In this document: positions 59,217-64,000 of the stretch, in pieces
Position numbering within the stretch: the stretch's first letter is position 1
Layout of the letters: each line of letters begins with the position of its first letter
Origin: Maribellus sp. YY47
GTDB taxonomy: Bacteria; Bacteroidota; Bacteroidia; Bacteroidales; Prolixibacteraceae
NCBI RefSeq assembly: GCF_023111095.1
Contig: NZ_JALGYW010000015.1
Location: 91,293 to 155,292, forward strand
DNA: 64,000 nt
Reading direction: 5' to 3'
Notes under the pieces: generated by a model
What the model was told of the DNA's origin: nothing
What the model saw: only the letters and a program-made list of their open reading frames with translations
Databases searched by the model: none
Translations under genes and position numbers: made by a program

Positions 59217-60995
59217 ATGAAAGGGAGTTCACACATATGGGTGCGTTTGCATCGGTGGCGGCTGAAACATCTGAGTGAGAGGGGTTTTCTCACTATTTTA
59301 AGTGTTGTTGTAGGAATACTTTCCGGGTTTGCTGCGGTGATCATCAAAAATACGGTAAGGCTCACGCAGAAAGCGGTACATTCAATTGTAACCACTGACG
59401 TGGAAAACTACATCTATTTTGCACTGCCAGTCATCGGTATTTTCATTACCGTTTTGTTTATAAAATACGTAGTTCGCTCAGAGGTCAGGCACGGGATTCC
59501 CAACGTATTGCACAGTATATCCAAACTTAGGGGGAAAATTCGTTCGCACAATCTGTATTCATCGGTTGTTACCAGTTCGTTAACCGTAGGTTTTGGAGGA
59601 TCGGTCGGTTTGGAAGGCCCCACCGTTGCTACCGGAACGGCCTGGGGATCGTGGTTGGCAACGGCTTTTCGCTTAAATTATAAAAATACAATATTGATGC
59701 TGGCCTGTGCGTGCGCAGGGGCTATGGCGGCAATTTTTAAGGCGCCCATCGCAGCAATTGTTTTTGCTGTTGAGGTGATAATGATTGATCTCACCGTATT
59801 CTCTCTCGTACCTTTGCTACTGGCATCGGCAGCTGGTGTTGTTACGTCATATTTCTTCCTCGGACAGGATGTTCTTTATCCTTTTGAGGTGAAGCAGGCG
59901 TTTATCATGGCAGATCTTCCTTATTACATTTTACTCGGAATTACTGCCGGTTTTGTATCGGTTTATTTTACCAAAATGTACCTCTTCGTTGGCGGTTTGT
60001 TTGAAAAACTGAAAAACAACCGCACCCGTTTGGTGGTCGGCGGAACGAGCCTTGGAGTGCTGATTTTTTTGTTTCCGTCGTTGTATGGCGAAGGATATGA
60101 AGCCATCAACGATTGTTTGGCCGGAAACCTGGAATATTTGTTCGATAACAGCCTCTTTTATGAATTGAAAGAGGAAATTTGGGTGGCCATGTTACTTATT
60201 GCCGCTGTAATATTTCTAAAGATTGTCGCCACATCGCTGACCTTTGGGGCCGGTGGTGTAGGGGGAATTTTTGCCCCCACTTTGTTTATGGGAGTGAATA
60301 CCGGAATGTTGTTTTCGCTGTTGGTAAAACAATCGGGACTGCATTCGATCAATACCAACAATTTTGCCTTGATTGGTATGGCCGGACTGATTGCCGGCGT
60401 TTTACACGCACCTTTAACCGGCATTTTTCTTATAGCAGATATATCGGGAGGGTATCAATTGTTTGTGCCGCTGATGATTACAGGAACCTTTTCGTACCTT
60501 ATTGTAAGGGCTTTTACTCCCAATTCGGTTTATCATATACAGCTGGCACAGCGTAAGGAACTGCTAACCCACGATAAGGATGCCAATGTACTCCAACTGA
60601 TGGAAGTTCGGACAATGATTGAAACCGACTTTGAAGTGCTTCGGCCCGACGCCACTTTACGCGACTTGACGGTGGCGATTACAAAGGCACATCGCGATTT
60701 ATTTCCTGTGGTGGAAGCCGACGGTAGGATGGCCGGAATGGTAAAAATGGACGATGTTCGTGATGTGATCTTCAAACACGAATTGTATGATGAGATCAAA
60801 ATCAAAGATTTGATGTACATGCCTGAGTATTCGATTGATCCGAATGACAGCATGGAAGTGGTGACCAACAAATTTGAAGTGTCAGGCAGATACAACCTGG
60901 CAGTGATTGAGAATGGAAAATATATTGGATTTATATCCCGGGCGAGGGTTTTTACTCGCTATCGAAAACAAATAATTAATGTTTCACATGTCTAG
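59217..60995 (+). CDS. ClC-family chloride channel/transporter with C-terminal CBS pair (first of two)
   Basis: This 592-aa membrane protein has about ten to twelve membrane helices (residues 25-450) and two CBS domains (about 460-590, LMEVRTMIETDFEVL and LMYMPEYSIDPNDSMEVV). Known ClC motifs can be placed. GLEGP carries the gating Glu133 (E148 in CLC-ec1), and GGIFAPTLFMG carries the GxFxP motif. In place of GSGIP it has RHGIP, with His92 where the central Ser lies. After FKAPIAAIVFAVEV, position 187 is Val where exchangers have the proton-coupling Glu203, as in ClC channels. It overlaps the next ClC gene by 17 bp. TACTTTTG at 59198-59205 is a possible -7 element, leaving almost no leader. 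Confidence 0.93.
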   Translation: MKGSSHIWVRLHRWRLKHLSERGFLTILSVVVGILSGFAAVIIKNTVRLTQKAVHSIVTTDVENYIYFALPVIGIFITVLFIKYVVRSEVRHGIPNVLHSISKLRGKIRSHNLYSSVVTSSLTVGFGGSVGLEGPTVATGTAWGSWLATAFRLNYKNTILMLACACAGAMAAIFKAPIAAIVFAVEVIMIDLTVFSLVPLLLASAAGVVTSYFFLGQDVLYPFEVKQAFIMADLPYYILLGITAGFVSVYFTKMYLFVGGLFEKLKNNRTRLVVGGTSLGVLIFLFPSLYGEGYEAINDCLAGNLEYLFDNSLFYELKEEIWVAMLLIAAVIFLKIVATSLTFGAGGVGGIFAPTLFMGVNTGMLFSLLVKQSGLHSINTNNFALIGMAGLIAGVLHAPLTGIFLIADISGGYQLFVPLMITGTFSYLIVRAFTPNSVYHIQLAQRKELLTHDKDANVLQLMEVRTMIETDFEVLRPDATLRDLTVAITKAHRDLFPVVEADGRMAGMVKMDDVRDVIFKHELYDEIKIKDLMYMPEYSIDPNDSMEVVTNKFEVSGRYNLAVIENGKYIGFISRARVFTRYRKQIINVSHV

Positions 60996-62775
60996 GAAAT
61001 ATAATCCCAAAAGGTTGCTTAACCGTTTGGTTGCGTGGAGGATCGCTAAGGTTAGCGAAAAGAATTTTCTTTATATTCTGAGTTTGGTGGTAGGGCTTTT
61101 GAGCGGATTGGCAGCACTTATCTTAAAAAGAAGCATTCACTTTGTTGCAGAACAATTGACTTCGTATATCGATCTGGGCGGATTTCGCTACCTGTATCTG
61201 TTATTCCCCATGTTTGGTATCTTTTTGACGGTGTTGTTTATTCGGTTCTTCATAAAGGACGATATCAGTCATGGTGTTTCAAAAATTCTTTACGCCATCT
61301 CGAAAAAAAGCAGCAAGCTTAAGCCACATAAAATGTATTCGTCGATGGTGGCCAGTTCGCTGACGATTGGTTTTGGAGGATCGGTCGGATCGGAAGCGCC
61401 CATCGTTCTTACCGGGGCGTCGATTGGATCAAACCTGGCCCGCATTTTTAAACTCAGGTACAAATACATCACCCTTATGGTGGGGTGTGGTGCCGCTGGC
61501 GCCATTGCCGGAATCTTTAATGCTCCGATGGCTGGCATCGTTTTTACGCTCGAAGTTCTGATGCTCGACCTGAACATGGCCTTTTTGATTCCGCTGCTGA
61601 TTTCAGCAGTATCGGCTACGGTTTTAGCGTACTTTTTTATGGGCGAAGGTGTACTTCTGAAATTTACCCAGGTAGCTCCGTTTGAAATAAATACCATATG
61701 GATTTTTATTTTGATTGGAATTTTTACGGGTTTTCTGGGCTTGTATTTTACAAGGGGCACCATGTATTTCGAAAGCCGTTTTAAAGGCATAAAAAACTGG
61801 GTGGTACGTTTGCTGGCCGGCGGTTTTATTCTTGGCCTTTTGATTTATCTTTTTCCTCCTTTATGGGGTGAAGGTTATACCAGTATTATCACCGTTTTTA
61901 ACAACCACGGCGCCGATTTGCTGAATTCGTCCATTTTCGCTCCATGGAAAGATAATCCTTATGTCGTATTGGGGATCGTTGGTGCTATATTGCTGTTTAA
62001 AGTGTTGGCAATGTCAGCCACAACAGGAGGCGGTGGTAACGGAGGTATCTTTGCTCCTACGCTGTTTGCCGGGGCGCTGGCAGGATACTTCGTGGTGAAA
62101 TTGCTAAATACGGTTTTTGGTCTTGGTGTTGTCGAAAACAACTTTGCGCTGGCCGGAATGGCAGGAATGATGGCGGCAGTGATGCACGCCCCGCTTACCG
62201 GTATCTTCCTGACTGCGGAAATAACCGGAGGCTATGGTATGTTTATCCCCTTATTGATAACATCGACGGTGGCCTACGTTACCATTATGGCTTTTGAACC
62301 TCATTCTATTTATACCAAACACCTGGCGCTGGCCGGAAATCTGATTACCCACAACAAAGACAAGGCAGTGTTGAGGTCGATGGAAGTGAAAAAGCTTATT
62401 GAAAACGACTTTGAAATTCTTTCTCCTGATGCTAAATTGAGGGATTTGGTAAAAGCTATCTCAAAATCGAACCGGAATTTGTTTCCGGTTGTGGATAGCG
62501 AAGGGTATTTAAAAGGGATGGTCAAAATGTCGAAAATTAAATCCTTGATTTTCGAGCCTGATCTGTACGATAAGGTGAAGATTAAAGACTTAATGTTCAT
62601 GCCCGAATTTTACATTTCGTCGCATGATAGCATGGAAACGGTAGCCGAAAAATTCGAAACATCTAACCGTTACAATCTTGCCGTAATCGACGATGGTAAA
62701 TACCTGGGATTTATTTCGCGGGCGATGGTTTTTTCCAATTATAGAAAAACACTGGAATATTTTTCACACGATTGA
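60979..62775 (+). CDS. ClC-family chloride channel/transporter with C-terminal CBS pair (second of two)
   Basis: This 598-aa paralogue of the preceding protein is similar along its whole length, including the two CBS domains (SMEVKKLIENDFEIL and LMFMPEFYISSHDSMETV). The gating Glu139 is kept in a changed motif GSEAP (usually GxEGP). ISHGVS replaces GSGIP with His99 at the central Ser position. GGIFAPTLFAG is intact, and Val193 again stands in the Glu203 place (FTLEVL). The overlap of 17 bp with the first gene and the shared oddities point to a tandem duplication, with heterodimers possible because ClC proteins are dimers. The start could be 60979 or 60988. Confidence 0.93.
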   Translation: MFHMSRKYNPKRLLNRLVAWRIAKVSEKNFLYILSLVVGLLSGLAALILKRSIHFVAEQLTSYIDLGGFRYLYLLFPMFGIFLTVLFIRFFIKDDISHGVSKILYAISKKSSKLKPHKMYSSMVASSLTIGFGGSVGSEAPIVLTGASIGSNLARIFKLRYKYITLMVGCGAAGAIAGIFNAPMAGIVFTLEVLMLDLNMAFLIPLLISAVSATVLAYFFMGEGVLLKFTQVAPFEINTIWIFILIGIFTGFLGLYFTRGTMYFESRFKGIKNWVVRLLAGGFILGLLIYLFPPLWGEGYTSIITVFNNHGADLLNSSIFAPWKDNPYVVLGIVGAILLFKVLAMSATTGGGGNGGIFAPTLFAGALAGYFVVKLLNTVFGLGVVENNFALAGMAGMMAAVMHAPLTGIFLTAEITGGYGMFIPLLITSTVAYVTIMAFEPHSIYTKHLALAGNLITHNKDKAVLRSMEVKKLIENDFEILSPDAKLRDLVKAISKSNRNLFPVVDSEGYLKGMVKMSKIKSLIFEPDLYDKVKIKDLMFMPEFYISSHDSMETVAEKFETSNRYNLAVIDDGKYLGFISRAMVFSNYRKTLEYFSHD

Positions 62776-62869
62776 TCGCTAAGACTCTTTCGTTATTCTT
62801 TTAACTGTGTTCATCTGATGGATGAGCCATTTTTATGTATTTTCGAATTGACAACAGAAAATCTTTAAT

Positions 62870-63865
62870 ATGACATCAAGAAGATCTTTTTTGTTTAAAA
62901 GTTCTGTTGCCCTGGCGGGGATAGGACTAGCGAAACAGGGACTCGCTTCTGTTTCTACTGGAAATGAGGGAAGCATACCTATTGTAATTTCGACATGGAT
63001 CCACGGCTTGCCGGCAAATGAAGCAGCCTGGGAAGTACTTTCAAGGGGTGGTCATTCGCTCGATGCGGTGGAAGCCGGTGTACGGGTGCCAGAAGCCGAT
63101 CCGAATGTTATTACCGTAGGTAGAGGCGGAATTCCGGATGCCGATGGTAAAGTAACGCTTGATGCCTGTATTATGGATGAAAAAGGCCGTGCGGGAAGTG
63201 TTACCTACCTGCAACACATTATGCATCCCATTTCTGTGGCTCGTTTGGTTATGGAAAAAACGCCGCATGTAATGCTTAGCGGGAAGGGCGCTTTAAAGTT
63301 TGCCCTGGAAAACGGGTTCAAGAAAGAAAAACTACTTACTCCCAAACGCAAGGAAGAGTGGAAAAAGTGGAAGAAGGAACAGAATGAGTTCAGTAATAAA
63401 ATTAATATCGAAAATGTAACCGAGGATAACCACGATACCATCGGAATGCTGGCCATCGATAAAGACGGCCGATTATCCGGAGCCTGCACCACCAGCGGAA
63501 TGGGATATAAAATGCCGGGACGGGTAGGAGATTCTCCCATTATTGGTGCCGGGATATTTGTGGATGGTGAAATCGGAGGAGCTGTTGCAACAGGCTCGGG
63601 TGAGCTGGTAATGAAAACCGTTGGAACATTTTTGGTGGTTGAATTAATGCGAAACGGTATGTCTCCTGCTGAAGCCTGCGAAGAAGCGGTAAAACGTATC
63701 GCCCGGAAAATTCCCGATTATGAAAATCATCAGATTGGATATATTGCACTAAACAAAGACGGAGAATATGGTTCTTTCTGCATTCAGCCCGGATTTAATT
63801 TTGCTGTAAAAACAGCTACCAAAACCGGAATGGAAGATGCCGAAGCCTGGTTGAAGAAGTTGTAA
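62870..63865 (+). CDS. Exported N4-(beta-N-acetylglucosaminyl)-L-asparaginase-like Ntn-hydrolase
   Basis: This 331-aa protein belongs to the aspartylglucosaminidase family, which cleaves the GlcNAc-Asn bond left when glycoproteins are degraded. A twin-arginine-type signal (TSRRSFLFKSSVALAGIGLA, residues 2-21) sends it out of the cytoplasm. The autoproteolytic nucleophile is Thr190 in DNHDTIGMLAIDKDG. The ACTTSGMGYKMPGRVGDSPI and GAVATGSGE blocks form the active site, and GGHSLDAVEAGV is the usual N-terminal helix. It is 94 bp behind the second ClC gene and followed by a strong terminator. It suggests use of N-glycans from eukaryotic material. Confidence 0.92.
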   Translation: MTSRRSFLFKSSVALAGIGLAKQGLASVSTGNEGSIPIVISTWIHGLPANEAAWEVLSRGGHSLDAVEAGVRVPEADPNVITVGRGGIPDADGKVTLDACIMDEKGRAGSVTYLQHIMHPISVARLVMEKTPHVMLSGKGALKFALENGFKKEKLLTPKRKEEWKKWKKEQNEFSNKINIENVTEDNHDTIGMLAIDKDGRLSGACTTSGMGYKMPGRVGDSPIIGAGIFVDGEIGGAVATGSGELVMKTVGTFLVVELMRNGMSPAEACEEAVKRIARKIPDYENHQIGYIALNKDGEYGSFCIQPGFNFAVKTATKTGMEDAEAWLKKL

Positions 63866-63930
63866 TCAGCCGACGATTATGACTAGTCCTAAATAAGCGT
63901 TACAGATTATTGGACTAAGTTAATAGATTC

Positions 63931-63975
63931 ACAGACCGTTTCAAAGCTAGCTTTGAAACGGTCTGTTCTTTTATA
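63931..63975 (+). terminator. Strong palindromic terminator
   Basis: A perfect 36-bp palindrome (63931-63966) of which one half is ACAGACCGTTTCAAAGCT, followed by TCTTTT. It ends the asparaginase transcript and, being symmetric, could also act from the other side. Confidence 0.8.
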
Positions 63976-64000
63976 GCTTTTAATTTTAATGGTATCTTGT

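Overview
The window is chromosomal DNA from a Bacteroidota bacterium. The signs are a 50-residue DUF4295-type protein directly behind rpmB and rpmG, an UpxY-type antiterminator heading a capsule locus, TAnnTTTG promoter elements, no regular Shine-Dalgarno sequences, and dispersed palindromes typical of the phylum. A marine or sediment member of the Marinilabiliales (Prolixibacteraceae-like) is my inference from general gene flavour, not proven.

Layout. 1-5.2 kb, plus strand: end of a ferritin gene, a RelA/SpoT-family enzyme with a broken hydrolase centre, glycerate kinase and two TPR proteins. 5.4-41.2 kb, almost entirely minus strand: a surface-polysaccharide locus, read from right to left. 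It opens with UpxY, a winged-helix protein, an outer-membrane SLBB exporter and a Wzz-like chain-length protein. It continues with Ugd, an SLC13 permease, WecC, a GxxExxY protein, WecB, RfbB, RfbA, Wzx flippase, a sugar aminotransferase, two acyltransferases, glycosyltransferases, a Wzy-like polymerase, a bi-domain oxidoreductase and a heparinase-like protein. It ends with two initiating sugar transferases, UDP-xylose synthase and a Wzi-like protein. The enzymes predict UDP-GlcA, UDP-Xyl, UDP-ManNAcA and an N-acylated dTDP-4-amino-4,6-dideoxyglucose. 41.4-64 kb: housekeeping genes (peroxiredoxin, L28/L33, FtsY, pyruvate kinase, AroQ, XerD, PEP carboxykinase), a hybrid sensor kinase, a ketosamine-kinase/SIS pair, a FUSC protein, two tandem ClC proteins and an aspartylglucosaminidase-like enzyme.

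Most unusual content. The spacers of the polysaccharide locus are filled with short-period DNA: degenerate 7-bp units kept in one phase for up to 37 units, 8-bp units, and a roughly 21-bp array. Several arrays start within a few bases of a stop codon. In the same locus, palindromic and direct repeats lie in frame inside at least three enzyme genes (wecB, the heparinase-like gene, the bi-domain oxidoreductase) and probably in ugd. A PD-(D/E)XK-like GxxExxY gene sits between wecC and wecB, bracketed by inverted ACACGGATT-type repeats whose relatives are inside wecB. A 19-bp perfect hairpin and a two-copy repeat of about 200 bp add to this. I see no IS element, CRISPR array, rRNA or tRNA gene.
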